A DNA stretch of 64,000 bases. Source: Cupriavidus taiwanensis (GTDB lineage: Bacteria > Pseudomonadota > Gammaproteobacteria > Burkholderiales > Burkholderiaceae). Location of the stretch: NCBI RefSeq assembly GCF_900250075.1, contig NZ_LT977070.1, positions 992,001-1,056,000 of the forward strand, in the 5' to 3' direction. The notes under the pieces were generated by a model that had not been told where the DNA came from, did not search any database, and was given only the letters and a program-made list of their open reading frames with translations. Positions 1 to 9,308 of the stretch are shown here, in pieces (position 1 is the first letter of the stretch; the number at the start of each line of letters is the position of its first letter). Position numbers and translations under genes: made by a program.

Positions 1-1271
1 GGCACCATCAGGAGGCCAAGCAGCGACACCAGGCCGCAGCCGATCACGTACAGCGCCGGGGCGTTGGCGTCGCCGGTGGCCTGGATCAGCTGGGTCGAGA
101 AGTACTGCGCGAAGCCGCCGAAGATGGCGATGGCGACGCAATAGGCGATCGACAGGCCGGTGGCGCGCAGGCGCTTGGGCAGCACCTCGCTGACCAGCAC
201 CATCGACGCCGGCGCGGTCATCGACATCGGCACCGACAGGCATGCCACCACCACCAGCAGCCGCGCCAGGGAGGGTTCGGCATTGATCAGCACGAAGGCC
301 GGGTACACCATCGCCAGCAGCGCCACGCGCGACCACAGCACCACCGGCTTGCGGCCGACGCGGTCGGCCAGCCAGCCGGCGAACGGCGACAGCGCCACCT
401 GCACCGCCGCGGCGACGCAGCCCGCCCAGATGCCCAGCGACAGCGGCATCTTCAGCACGCTCACGGCGTAGTTGCTGAGGTAGTAGACGACGATATAGGT
501 GGAAGAGGCCAGGCCGATCATCAGCAGGATGCTGGCAAAGACCTCGCGCGCATGCTGGCGCAGCAGCGGCCATTGCGCGGCGTGCTCGCCGTGGTGCGCG
601 GGCGTGGCGGTCTCTTCCAGGCGGCGGCGGATCAGCAGGCCGACCGGGATCACCAGGATGCCGATCAGGAAGGCCAGGCGCCAGCCCCAGGATTCCAGCT
701 CGGCCGGCGCCAGCAGGTTGCTCAGCACCAGCCCGGTGACGGCGCCCAGCAGCGCCGCCAGGCCCTGGCTGAACGGCTGCCAGGCGGTATAGAAGCCGCG
801 CGTGCGGTCGTCGGCGTATTCCAGCAGCAGCGCGGTCGACGCGCCCATCTCGCCGCCGATGGCGAAGCCCTGCACCAGCCGCGCGATCACCACCATGATC
901 GGCGCCAGGATGCCGATCTGCGCGTACGGCGGCGTGACCACGAAGATCAGCGAGCTCAGGCCCATCAGCCACAGCGTCAGCGCCACCGCGGGCTTGCGCC
1001 CGGCGCGGTCGGCGTACATGCCGATCAGCAGGCCGCCGAGCGGACGCATCAGGAAGCCGACGCCGAAGGTGGCGAACGACATCAGCAGCTGGCCGGTAGG
1101 GTTGTCGACGGGAAAGTAGAGGCGGCCGATCAGCGTGGCGAAGAAGCTGTAGACCACGAAATCGTAGAACTCGAGGCCGTTGCCGATGGTGATGGCGGCA
1201 ATGGCGCGGGTGCGCGACAGCTGCGGTTGCGGCGCCGCGACCGCCATGCCGGCGGTGGTGTCGATGGACAT
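1..1271 (-). CDS. MFS metabolite:H+ symporter (MHS family), C-terminus cut by window edge
   Basis: This is an inner-membrane secondary transporter of the major facilitator superfamily. Translating the minus strand from the ATG at 1269-1271 gives a protein that opens with MSIDTTAGMAV, followed by NGLEFYDFVVYSFFATLIG, a pattern typical of the metabolite:H+ symporter group (citrate, proline/betaine and shikimate carriers). The cytoplasmic loop signature GMYADRAGRKPAV and its second-half counterpart GWLADRVGRKPVV are both present, so at least ten of the twelve helices are here. A GGAG lies just ahead of the ATG. It follows hutU on the same strand with an 87 bp gap, so it may carry a substrate linked to histidine or urocanate use. 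That substrate is inference. The 3' end lies outside the window. Confidence 0.88.
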   Translation of the reverse strand, partial: MSIDTTAGMAVAAPQPQLSRTRAIAAITIGNGLEFYDFVVYSFFATLIGRLYFPVDNPTGQLLMSFATFGVGFLMRPLGGLLIGMYADRAGRKPAVALTLWLMGLSSLIFVVTPPYAQIGILAPIMVVIARLVQGFAIGGEMGASTALLLEYADDRTRGFYTAWQPFSQGLAALLGAVTGLVLSNLLAPAELESWGWRLAFLIGILVIPVGLLIRRRLEETATPAHHGEHAAQWPLLRQHAREVFASILLMIGLASSTYIVVYYLSNYAVSVLKMPLSLGIWAGCVAAAVQVALSPFAGWLADRVGRKPVVLWSRVALLAMVYPAFVLINAEPSLARLLVVVACLSVPMSMTAPASMVLVSEVLPKRLRATGLSIAYCVAIAIFGGFAQYFSTQLIQATGDANAPALYVIGCGLVSLLGLLMV

Positions 1272-1358
1272 GGGTGTCTCCGTAGGAATATGGCCGCGTC
1301 CGGGCGCGCGTGGCGCGGCCCGGACGGGTTGGCAATTGCCAGGCTCTTGCCGGCCCGA

Positions 1359-3044
1359 TCAGCCGCGCAGCATCGGCAGGTCCAGGCCCTGCTCGCGCGC
1401 GCAGTCGACGGCGATCTGGTAGCCGGCGTCGGCATGGCGCATCACGCCGGTGGCGGGGTCGTTGTGCAGCACGCGGGCGATGCGCGCGGCGGCTTCATCG
1501 GTGCCGTCGCAGACGATCACCACGCCGGAATGCTGCGAGAAGCCCATGCCCACGCCGCCGCCGTGGTGCAGCGAGACCCAGGTCGCGCCGCTGGCGGTGT
1601 TCAGCAGCGCGTTCAGCAGCGGCCAGTCGGAGACGGCATCCGAGCCGTCCTGCATGGCCTCGGTCTCGCGGTTGGGGCTGGCGACCGAGCCCGAGTCCAG
1701 GTGGTCGCGGCCGATCACGACCGGCGCCGACAGCTCGCCGCTGCGGACCATCTCGTTGAACGCCAGGCCCAGCTTGGCGCGCAGGCCCAGGCCGACCCAG
1801 CAGATGCGCGCCGGCAGGCCCTGGAAGCTGATGCGCTCGCGCGCCATGTCGAGCCAGCGGTGCAGGTGCTCGTCATCGGGGATCAGTTCCTTGACCTTGG
1901 CGTCGGTCTTGTAGATGTCCTGCGGATCGCCCGACAGCGCGGCCCAGCGGAACGGGCCGATGCCGCGGCAGAACAGCGGGCGGATATACGCGGGCACGAA
2001 GCCGGGGAAGTCGAAGGCATTGGCCACGCCTTCTTCCTTGGCCATCTGGCGGATGTTGTTGCCGTAGTCGAAGGTCGGCACGCCCAGCTTCTGGAAATCC
2101 AGCATGGCTTGCACATGCGCGGCCATCGAGGCCTTGGCGGCCTTCACCACCACGGCCGGCTCGCGCTGGGCGCGCTCGCGGTATTCGTCCCAGCTCCAGC
2201 CGGCGGGCAGGTAGCCGTTGAGCGGGTCGTGCGCGCTGGTCTGGTCGGTGACCATGTCGGGGCGCACGCCGCGGCGCACCAGTTCGGGCAGCACTTCGGC
2301 GGCGTTGGCGCACAGCGCGATCGAGATCGCCTTGCCTTGCGAGGTGTAGCGGTCGATGCGGGCCAGCGCGTCGTCCAGGTCAGTGGCCTGTTCGTCGACG
2401 TAGCGGGTCTTCAGGCGGAAATCGATGCGGCTCTGCTGGCATTCGATATTGAGCGAGCAGGCGCCGGCCAGCGTCGCGGCCAGCGGCTGCGCGCCGCCCA
2501 TGCCGCCCAGGCCCGCGGTCAGCACCCAGCGGCCCTTCAGGTCGCCGTGGTAGTGCTGGCGGCCGGCTTCGACGAAAGTCTCATACGTGCCCTGCACGAT
2601 GCCCTGGCTGCCGATGTAGATCCAGCTGCCGGCGGTCATCTGGCCGTACATGGCCAGGCCCTTGGCGTCGAGCTCGTTGAAGTGTTCCCAGTTGGCCCAG
2701 TGGGGAACCAGGTTGGAGTTGGCGATCAGCACGCGGGGGGCGTCGCGGTGGGTGCGGAACACGCCGACCGGCTTGCCCGATTGCACCAGCAGGGTCTGGT
2801 CGTCTTCCAGGCGGGTCAGGGCTTCGACGATGCGGTCATAGCATTCCCAGTTGCGCGCGGCGCGGCCGATGCCGCCGTAGACCACCAGTTCCTTCGGGTT
2901 CTCCGCGACCTCGGGATCGAGGTTGTTCATCAGCATGCGCAGCGGCGCTTCGGTCAGCCAGCTTTTCGCCGTCAGCGTGGTGCCGCGCGGGGCGCGGATT
3001 TCGGTGTCGCGGAAACGCGTGGATTGGGTGGGGGTCTGGGTCAC
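1359..3044 (-). CDS. hutU: Urocanate hydratase
   Basis: HutU converts urocanate to 4-imidazolone-5-propionate, the second step of histidine degradation, in the cytoplasm with tightly bound NAD+. The 561-residue product from a GTG start matches the usual family length of about 555-560. Family signatures are clear: [19 protein letters not shown], the NAD-binding [18 protein letters not shown], and [20 protein letters not shown] with the conserved cysteine. The GTG at 3042-3044 is preferred over an upstream extension because AAGGAG sits directly before it and homology begins just after. hutC lies upstream on the same strand, with a HutC-like operator between the two. No hutH, hutI or hutG is present in the window. 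Confidence 0.97.
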   Translation of the reverse strand: MTQTPTQSTRFRDTEIRAPRGTTLTAKSWLTEAPLRMLMNNLDPEVAENPKELVVYGGIGRAARNWECYDRIVEALTRLEDDQTLLVQSGKPVGVFRTHRDAPRVLIANSNLVPHWANWEHFNELDAKGLAMYGQMTAGSWIYIGSQGIVQGTYETFVEAGRQHYHGDLKGRWVLTAGLGGMGGAQPLAATLAGACSLNIECQQSRIDFRLKTRYVDEQATDLDDALARIDRYTSQGKAISIALCANAAEVLPELVRRGVRPDMVTDQTSAHDPLNGYLPAGWSWDEYRERAQREPAVVVKAAKASMAAHVQAMLDFQKLGVPTFDYGNNIRQMAKEEGVANAFDFPGFVPAYIRPLFCRGIGPFRWAALSGDPQDIYKTDAKVKELIPDDEHLHRWLDMARERISFQGLPARICWVGLGLRAKLGLAFNEMVRSGELSAPVVIGRDHLDSGSVASPNRETEAMQDGSDAVSDWPLLNALLNTASGATWVSLHHGGGVGMGFSQHSGVVIVCDGTDEAAARIARVLHNDPATGVMRHADAGYQIAVDCAREQGLDLPMLRG

Positions 3045-3101
3045 GGGAAACTCCTTCGGTCTTGCGGGTCTGGAACGCGCGCTTCGGTCAACGCATAGGC
3101 A

Positions 3102-3123
3102 TGTATATTCCTGTATATACAAG
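3102..3123 (-). promoter_or_regulatory. HutC-type operator upstream of hutU
   Basis: A perfect 10 bp palindrome TGTATATACA (3112-3121) is preceded by a second TGTATAT half (3102-3108). HutC repressors of Pseudomonas and related bacteria bind CTTGTATGTACAAG-like palindromes and release on urocanate. This site lies about 60-80 bp before the hutU start codon and next to hutC, so repression of hutU by the neighbouring regulator is the natural reading. The palindrome is seen; the binding is inferred. Confidence 0.72.
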
Positions 3124-3317
3124 TTGGGTTGAATCGGGGTATTCCCGAGGGGCGTTCGTTGCAATTGTGCTGTTTGGGGCGCTTATGCGCGCCCGACCGG
3201 CCGCAGTCGGCGTACAACCGCCTGCTCGATTACCTGGAGCCGAGAGGCAGCGCGGCGACGGTAGTCGTGATCACGATCCGCGCAGCGTAAGGGCCAGCGC
3301 GCCGGCCGCTGCAAGGA

Positions 3318-4040
3318 TCAGGACGTGAACCGGCCTTCCAGCCGATGCAGCGAACCGGGATGCACCAGCCGCACCGACGTCACCACCCGGCCGGCGGACC
3401 AGGTGCGGCGGCGGATCAGCAGGCACGGCTCGCCGCGTTCGATGGCGAGCAGTTCGCACTCTTCCGCCAGCGCCAGCACGGCCTCGACCACGTGCTCGCC
3501 CTCGGTCAGCGGGGCGATGCGCGACAGGTACTGGTAAGGGGTTTCGCTGGTGAAATCCTGCGCCAGGTAGTCCGGGGCGACCACGGCGTTGACATAGCGG
3601 TCTTCCAGCTGGATCGCCACGTCGTCCTCGTAGTGGACGATCACCGAATGGAACACCCGCGCCTCCAGTGCGACCTCCAGTGCCGCGGCCTGCGCCGGAC
3701 CGGCGCGCTCGGCCGCCAGGCTGACCACGCGGGCGCGATGGCGGTGCCCGCGCGCGGCGATGTCGTCGGCGATATTGTTGACCGCATACAGCGCGGTGCG
3801 CCGCTTGGGTTCGGCAACGAAGGTGCCGACGCCCTGCAGCCGCACCAGCATGCCCTCGGCGGTCAGCTCGCGCAGCGCGCGGTGCACGGTCATGCGGCTG
3901 ACGCCGAGCGCCTCGACCAGCTCGGTCTCGGACGGCACGCGGTGATGGGGCGGCCAGCTGCCGTCAGCAATCCGGCTGCTGATGTGCTGCTTGACGCGCG
4001 CATAAAGCGGCGCCGGCATCGGGTCGGACACGAGCGACAA
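3318..4040 (-). CDS. hutC: Histidine utilization repressor, GntR family
   Basis: HutC is a GntR-family repressor (HutC/FarR subfamily) of histidine degradation genes, induced by urocanate. The 240-residue product has an N-terminal winged helix (PLYARVKQHISSRIADGSW, then SRMTVHRALRELTAEG) and a C-terminal UTRA ligand domain containing LEDRYVNAVVAPDYL. The TTG at 4038-4040 is chosen because AAGGGGAA stands before it at good spacing; an ATG at 4019 (MPAPLYARV) has no such site and is the alternative. It is transcribed toward hutU and probably controls the palindrome at 3102-3123. Confidence 0.93.
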   Translation of the reverse strand: MSLVSDPMPAPLYARVKQHISSRIADGSWPPHHRVPSETELVEALGVSRMTVHRALRELTAEGMLVRLQGVGTFVAEPKRRTALYAVNNIADDIAARGHRHRARVVSLAAERAGPAQAAALEVALEARVFHSVIVHYEDDVAIQLEDRYVNAVVAPDYLAQDFTSETPYQYLSRIAPLTEGEHVVEAVLALAEECELLAIERGEPCLLIRRRTWSAGRVVTSVRLVHPGSLHRLEGRFTS

Positions 4041-4130
4041 CGGGTTCCCCTTGGTTTCGGCCAGGCGGCCAGGTGGCCACGCGGACAGGCGCCGAATGTA
4101 TCACGGCCGCTGCGTGGGCAGTCCGGCGGG

Positions 4131-7100
4131 CTATGAGGCCTGCGCGTTGCGCTGCGCGTATCCGGCCAGGAATACGTCCAGCGCCACCGGCCGCCCGATC
4201 GCATAGCCCTGCGCGTAATCCACGCCGATCGCGCGCAGCGCATCGAGGGTGCGTTCGTCCTCGACCCATTCCGCCACCGTGCGCACGCCCAGCCGGTGCC
4301 CGATGTCGTTGATCGAGCTGACGATCTCGCGGTCCACCGCGTTGTCGGCGAGCTGCCGGATAAAGCTGCCGTCGATCTTGAGGAAGTCCACCGGGAACTG
4401 CTTCAGGTAGGCGAACGACGACAGGCCCGAGCCGAAGTCGTCCAGCGACACCGTGCAGCCGGCGCGCCGCATCTCGGCCACCAGGCGGTTGGCCGCGGCC
4501 ATGTTGTTGATCAGCGCGGTTTCGGTGATCTCCAGACGGATGCGATCGGCGGGCAGCGCGCTGGCTTCGAGCTCGGCATGCAGGAACGGCAGCAGGAAGG
4601 GCTCGCCCAGCGAGTTGGCCGACAGGTTGATCGATACCGACAGCCCCGGCACCGCGCGCAGCCGCTCGCCGTAGCCGCGCAGCACGTTGCGGATGACCCA
4701 GCGGTCGACATGGCCCATCAGGTCGTAGCGCTCGGCGGCGGGAATGAAGGCGCCGGGCAGGATCAGTTCGCCGTGCTCGTCGACCATGCGCACCAGGATC
4801 TCGATATGGCGATGGCCGCTGCCGTCTTCGCCCGGTTCCGGCTGCAGCGCGCGGATCTCCTGCGCGAACAGGCGGAAACGGTTGGCTTCCAGCGCCGAAT
4901 GGATGCCGGCGGCGACTTCCAGCTCGCGGTGGTGGCGGCGCGCGTCGCTCTCGTCGCGGCGGTAGACCGAGACCCGGCTGCGGCCCGCCGCCTTGGCCGC
5001 ATAACAGGCCACGTCGGCACGGCTCATCAGCTCGCTGACCGGCGGCACGTCGAGGTCGATGGCGGCAATGCCGATGCTGGCGCCGACGTCGTACACGCGC
5101 CCCTCCCACGGGAAGCGGCGCCCGCGGATGGCGTCGATCACGCCCTGGCAGACCTGCTCGGCCTGGTCGACGGTGCAGTCCTTGAGCAGCAGCGCGAACT
5201 CGTCGCCGCCCAGGCGCGCCAGCACGTCGTCCGGTCGCACATGGTTGCGGATCATGTAGCCCAGCTCGCGCAGCAGCACGTCGCCGGCGCCGTGGCCGGC
5301 GGTGTCGTTGACGATCTTGAAGCGGTCCAGGTCGATAAAGCACAGCGCCGCGCGATGGCCATGCAGCCGCGCCGCGTCGCACGACTCGCGCAGGCGCTTC
5401 TCGAACCAGGTGCGGTTGGGCAGGCCGGTCAGCGCATCGTGCATGGCCGAGCGCGCCAGCTCGCGCTGCAGCGCGCGCGCTGCGGTGATGTCCTGGAACA
5501 CCAGCACCGCCCCCAGCACCTCGCCGCGCGCGGTCAGCACCGGCGCGGCCGAATCCTGCACGTCGTGGCGCTCGCCGGTCAGGCTCTGCAGCACCGCGCC
5601 TTCCTGCAGGTAGGCCGGCGTCAGCGTGCGCAGGCAGGCCTCGACCGGGCTCGGGATGGGCTCGCCGGTGCCTTCGTCGACGATGCGGAAGACCCGTTCC
5701 AGCGGCAGCCCGGTGGCGGCGGCCATGGTCCAGCCGGTCAGCTGTTCCGCGATCGGATTCATGAAGGTCACGTGCATGGTGGCGTCGGTGCAGATCACCG
5801 CATCGCCGATCGAGCGCAGCGTGATATGCAGGCGCTCCTTCTCCTCGAACAGCGCCTCGGTCAGCCGGCGCTGCTCGGTGATGTCCCAGTTGGTGCCGAC
5901 CAGCGCCTGGGCGGTGCCGTCGGCGCCGCGGGTCGCCATCGCCATGGCGCGCACGTGGCGCACCTCGCCGCCCGGGCGCACGATGCGGTATTCGGTGTCG
6001 AAGGCGGCCTCGCCGCGGATGGCGCGGCGCATCTCGCCACGCACGCGGCTGGCATCGTCGGGGTGCAGCAGCGCGATCCATTGCTCCGACAGCGGCGCGC
6101 CGCCGGCCGGGTCGGTGCCGTGCAGCGCATGCATGCGCGCATCCCAGGTGATGCCGGCGCTGGCCAGGTCCCATTCCCAGATGCCCACGCCGCCGGCCTC
6201 GACCGCCAGCTGGATGCGCCGCGACAGCCGTTCCAGCTCGTGCTGTGCCAGCTTGCGCGCGTGGATGTCTTCCACCTGCGTGATGAAGTGCTGCGGCTCG
6301 CCGGTCTGCTCGTCGCGCACCAGCGAGACCGCCAGCAGCACCCAGCGGTAGTGGCCGTCCTTGTGGCGGTAGCGCTTCTCCAGGCGATAGGCCTCGACCT
6401 TGCCCGACAACAGGTTGGCCACCTGGCGCAGGTCGCCGGTCAGGTCGTCGGGGTGGGTCAGCTGCTGGTAGCTCAGCTCGCGCAGCTCGGCCGCGCTGTA
6501 GCCGAGCAGCTCCGTCATGGCGCGGTTGACGGTCTGCCAGCGGCCGTCCATGTCGACCAGCGCCATGCCGATGGCCGAATGCTCCATGGCCTGGCGAAAG
6601 CGCTTGTCGCTGCTGCGCAGGCTGGCGCGGCCGTGCCGGTTCTGCTCGGTCAGGTAGGCGATGCAGACCGGCAGCACCATGATCACCGCGGCGGACAGCG
6701 GCACCGCTTCATGGCGGTGCGACAGCAGCATCAGCGCCTGCAGGCACAGCGTGGCCACCAGCGCCAGCAGCGCGGTGGCAAAAGGGTTGCCGGCCAGCGC
6801 CAGCAGCACCAGCGGCAGCGACATCGCGGCGAACGGGTCGTGCCCCTGCCATTGCGCCAGGGAGCCGATGGCCAGGCTCAGCGCCAGCGCGCCCGCCTGC
6901 GGCGCCAGCATCGGCCGCGCCGCGGCGGCGCGCACGCGCACCGCGGTCATCGACAGCATCAGCGGCAGCAGCAGCGCCATACCCAGCGCGCTGGCCTGCC
7001 ACCAGGTCCACCACACCGGCGCGAAGCGGCTGCCCGCGACCGCGGCGATGGCCGCCGCGCCGGCGGTGGCCCCCACCGTCGGCGCCAGGATACCGCCAAC

Positions 7101-7517
7101 CGCCAGCATCACCGCGAACGCGGCCAGCGGGCCGTGGCGTCCGGTCACGCCATGCCGGTCCAGCAGGCGCAACAGCAGCAGCGCGGACAGTATCTCCGCC
7201 AGATTGGCGCCGGTCAGCAGCAGCGCCGTGCCGGCGCTGTCGCCGGCGCCGTGGTTGGCCAGCACGCTGGCCACCAGCATGCCGGCCAGCAGCCACGGCG
7301 CCTCCGCGCGCGGCCGCTGCAGCAGCAGGCCCAGCCCGAACGCGTTGGGCAGCCACACCGAGGCCACGGTACCGGGCAGCCGCGCCAGCCAAAGCGCCGC
7401 CGCCGCCAGCACGAAATAGCAGGCGCCGGCCAGCAGCAAGGGCAGCCATCGGCGCGGCGCGGCGGAAGGGGCTGGAGCGGCCGGGTGCTGGCTCGGCGGG
7501 GCCGTATCGGGCGTCAT
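4131..7517 (-). CDS. MASE1-PAS-GGDEF-EAL cyclic-di-GMP signalling protein
   Basis: This is a predicted membrane-bound c-di-GMP turnover enzyme of 1128 residues. A multi-helix MASE1 sensor occupies about residues 15-300. Three PAS/PAC units follow, near 310 (HSAIGMALVDMDG), 440 (VEAGGVGIWEWD) and 570 (LRSIGDAVICTD). The GGDEF domain has an intact RLGGDEFALLLKD near 770. The EAL domain has EILVRM near 907, so the name motif reads EIL, as in many active enzymes. DDFGSGLSSFAYLKQFPVDF and LKIDGSFI, plus a C-terminal YAQGYAIGRP, indicate a competent phosphodiesterase. The ATG at 7515-7517 is chosen because the MASE1 homology starts after it, although its ribosome site is weak. Neighbours give no clue to the signal sensed. 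Confidence 0.93.
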   Translation of the reverse strand: MTPDTAPPSQHPAAPAPSAAPRRWLPLLLAGACYFVLAAAALWLARLPGTVASVWLPNAFGLGLLLQRPRAEAPWLLAGMLVASVLANHGAGDSAGTALLLTGANLAEILSALLLLRLLDRHGVTGRHGPLAAFAVMLAVGGILAPTVGATAGAAAIAAVAGSRFAPVWWTWWQASALGMALLLPLMLSMTAVRVRAAAARPMLAPQAGALALSLAIGSLAQWQGHDPFAAMSLPLVLLALAGNPFATALLALVATLCLQALMLLSHRHEAVPLSAAVIMVLPVCIAYLTEQNRHGRASLRSSDKRFRQAMEHSAIGMALVDMDGRWQTVNRAMTELLGYSAAELRELSYQQLTHPDDLTGDLRQVANLLSGKVEAYRLEKRYRHKDGHYRWVLLAVSLVRDEQTGEPQHFITQVEDIHARKLAQHELERLSRRIQLAVEAGGVGIWEWDLASAGITWDARMHALHGTDPAGGAPLSEQWIALLHPDDASRVRGEMRRAIRGEAAFDTEYRIVRPGGEVRHVRAMAMATRGADGTAQALVGTNWDITEQRRLTEALFEEKERLHITLRSIGDAVICTDATMHVTFMNPIAEQLTGWTMAAATGLPLERVFRIVDEGTGEPIPSPVEACLRTLTPAYLQEGAVLQSLTGERHDVQDSAAPVLTARGEVLGAVLVFQDITAARALQRELARSAMHDALTGLPNRTWFEKRLRESCDAARLHGHRAALCFIDLDRFKIVNDTAGHGAGDVLLRELGYMIRNHVRPDDVLARLGGDEFALLLKDCTVDQAEQVCQGVIDAIRGRRFPWEGRVYDVGASIGIAAIDLDVPPVSELMSRADVACYAAKAAGRSRVSVYRRDESDARRHHRELEVAAGIHSALEANRFRLFAQEIRALQPEPGEDGSGHRHIEILVRMVDEHGELILPGAFIPAAERYDLMGHVDRWVIRNVLRGYGERLRAVPGLSVSINLSANSLGEPFLLPFLHAELEASALPADRIRLEITETALINNMAAANRLVAEMRRAGCTVSLDDFGSGLSSFAYLKQFPVDFLKIDGSFIRQLADNAVDREIVSSINDIGHRLGVRTVAEWVEDERTLDALRAIGVDYAQGYAIGRPVALDVFLAGYAQRNAQAS

Positions 7518-7893
7518 GGACGAGATCGAGGCAAAGGCGGTGCGATGCGGTGGGAGGGAGGCGGCATGCCCGGCGCGGCCCGGCGGCATGCCCCCGGGAA
7601 CGCCCGGACAGACTGCCGCCCAGCGTAGGGGCAATGTAGCGAGGATAAGCGCGTGGCCATCGGCAGGACAGGGGGCAGGTTGGGGGTTACTTGCCTCTGG
7701 TGTTGGGGGCGATTTTTTGGTAGGGGATGCAATTCCGGCGCGAGCCGGCCGGTCCGGGCTGCCGCATGCCTCGCCGATCTGCCTTGCGATAACCTCCCCG
7801 GTAATCGCGCCGCCGCGCCCGCGCGCCGATCATGCAGCCATGGCCTGACGCCAGGCCCCGAGAGCCTGACCACCAACCCCCAAGGAGAATGCC
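7518..7893. other. Intergenic region between divergent genes
   Basis: This 376 bp stretch separates the minus-strand GGDEF-EAL gene from the plus-strand SnoaL-like gene, so it should hold both promoters. No convincing palindrome or sigma70 pair was found. The only assignable site is the CAAGGAG ribosome site at 7881-7887 for the gene at 7894. Confidence 0.5.
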
Positions 7894-8322
7894 ATGTCCG
7901 CTGCCACCCAGTCCCACCAGGCTGAACACGCCGCCACCCAGTCCCACCAGGCTGAACACGCCGCCACCCTTGCCGACCGCTACCTCGCCGCCTGGAACGA
8001 GACCGATGCCGCGCGCCGGCGCGAGCTGATCGCGGCGGCGTGGACGGAAACGGCTTGCTATGTCGATCCGCTGATGCGGGGCGACGGCCATGCCGGCATC
8101 GACGCGATGATCGCCGCGGTGCAGGCCAAGTTTCCCGGTTTTCGCTTCACCCGCGTCAGCCCGGTCGATGCGCACGGGGAGCACCTGCGCTTTACCTGGG
8201 AACTGGGCCCCGCCGGCGAAGCGGCGCTGGTGGTCGGCACCGACTTTGCCACGGTGTCGGCCGACGGCCGGCTGGCGCGCATGACCGGATTTATCGACCG
8301 CGCCCCGGCCGGGCTGGCCTGA
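7894..8322 (+). CDS. SnoaL/NTF2-like small protein with duplicated N-terminus
   Basis: This 142-residue protein has the alpha+beta NTF2 fold seen in SnoaL-like polyketide cyclases and many uncharacterised small proteins. Residues from about 25 on (LADRYLAAWNETDAARRRELIAAAW, then YVDPLMRGDGHAGIDAMIA) carry the usual pattern. AAGGAG at 7882-7887 precedes the ATG. The N-terminus is odd: the segment ATQSHQAEHA occurs twice in tandem from an exact 30 bp duplication, lengthening the leader without touching the fold. No catalytic role can be assigned. Closely related NTF2-fold proteins include isomerases and ring cyclases. Confidence 0.82.
   Translation: MSAATQSHQAEHAATQSHQAEHAATLADRYLAAWNETDAARRRELIAAAWTETACYVDPLMRGDGHAGIDAMIAAVQAKFPGFRFTRVSPVDAHGEHLRFTWELGPAGEAALVVGTDFATVSADGRLARMTGFIDRAPAGLA
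7903..7962 (+). repeat. Exact 30 bp tandem duplication inside a coding region
   Basis: The unit beginning GCCACCCAGTCCCACCAGG is present twice back to back (7903-7932 and 7933-7962), in frame, encoding ATQSHQAEHA twice. The two copies are identical at the DNA level, which suggests a recent slippage event. Confidence 0.95.
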
Positions 8323-8420
8323 ATGCCGCCGGCGCTGCGCTATGTTGCCTTTCCCACCGACAGCCCCCGGGGCACTGGCCGCAAGCTGCGGCATCCAGTG
8401 CGGCGGACAGGGGAAGGCAA

Positions 8421-9308
8421 ATGGCGCGGGTTCTGCGGATGGCGGCATGGGGGCTTGCCGGCACGGCCGTCGTGGTGGCCGCGGCGGCGTACGGCGCGGC
8501 ATGGGTCGGGGAGCGCAAGGCACAGCGCGTGGTGGAAGTCCCGGTCGCCCCCGTTGCCATCCGCGAGGATCCCGCCGCGATCGCCCACGGCAAGTACCTG
8601 TATGAATCGCGCGGCTGCATGGAATGCCATGGCGCCGGCGGGGGCGGCAAGCAGGTGATCGACGACCCCGGCGGCCTGCGTGTGCGCGCGCCGGACCTGA
8701 CCCGCGCCAACCCGGCCATCGCCGCCTACCAGCCGGTGGACTGGGTGCGCAGCATCCGCCATGGCGTGGCGCCCTCGCTGCGCCCGCTGCAGGTCATGCC
8801 CAGCGAAGACTACAACCGCCTCAGCGACGAGGACCTCGGCGCGCTGATCGGCTACCTGCGCAGCCTGCCCGCGGCGATGGGCGCGCCCGCCGAGATCACC
8901 ATGCCATGGCTGGTGCGCGCGCTGTATGGCGTGGGGGTGGTGCAGGACGCGGCTTCGAAGATCGACCACAGCCTGCCGGCGCAGGCGGCGATGGCGCCCG
9001 AGCCGACGCCGCGCTATGGCGCCTACGTGGCCAATGTCTGCCTGGGATGCCACGGGCCGGCGTTCCGGGGCGGCAAGATCCCTGGGGCGCCGCCCGACTG
9101 GCCCGCGGCCGCCGACCTGCGCCCGGTGCCCGGCGGCGCCATGGCGCGCTACCGCGAGCCTGCGGCGTTCATCGAGATGATGCGCAGCGGCAAGCGGCCC
9201 GACGGCACCGCGCTCAGCCGGGTGATGCCGTTCGATTCCTTCGGGCGCATGAACGATACCGAACTGACCGCCTTGTACCTGTTCCTGGCCGGTCTGCCGC
9301 AACGCTAG
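8421..9308 (+). CDS. Exported dihaem c-type cytochrome
   Basis: This is a periplasmic or membrane-anchored electron carrier of 295 residues. The N-terminus MARVLRMAAWGLAGTAVVVAAAAYGAAW forms an uncleaved anchor or signal segment. Two haem c sites are visible: CMECH at residues 66-70 and CLGCH at 207-211, each in its own cytochrome c domain with a distal Met candidate (LQVMPSEDY, SRVMPFDSF). A GGGAAGG precedes the ATG at 8421. The IorAB-type molybdenum hydroxylase pair lies 1.4 kb downstream on the same strand; such enzymes often pass electrons to cytochromes of this kind, but a pairing is only inferred. Its stop overlaps the stop of the convergent acyltransferase gene. Confidence 0.9.
   Translation: MARVLRMAAWGLAGTAVVVAAAAYGAAWVGERKAQRVVEVPVAPVAIREDPAAIAHGKYLYESRGCMECHGAGGGGKQVIDDPGGLRVRAPDLTRANPAIAAYQPVDWVRSIRHGVAPSLRPLQVMPSEDYNRLSDEDLGALIGYLRSLPAAMGAPAEITMPWLVRALYGVGVVQDAASKIDHSLPAQAAMAPEPTPRYGAYVANVCLGCHGPAFRGGKIPGAPPDWPAAADLRPVPGGAMARYREPAAFIEMMRSGKRPDGTALSRVMPFDSFGRMNDTELTALYLFLAGLPQR

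Noticed and set aside
552..3098. Very long plus-strand open frame of 848 codons opposite the MFS and hutU genes
   Set aside because: It is antisense to hutU and the transporter, its product is a compositionally biased Arg/His/Gln/Ala chain without domains, and such frames are usual opposite high-GC genes.
3183..3290. Possible tiny plus-strand frame ending DYLEPRGSAATVVVITIRAA in the hutC-hutU gap
   Set aside because: It looks somewhat protein-like but has no ribosome site or recognised family, and it would run against the hut transcripts; it may be a gene remnant.
4296..7628. Plus-strand open frame of 1110 codons opposite the GGDEF-EAL gene
   Set aside because: It mirrors a well-supported gene and has no recognisable fold; the long frame follows from high third-position GC.
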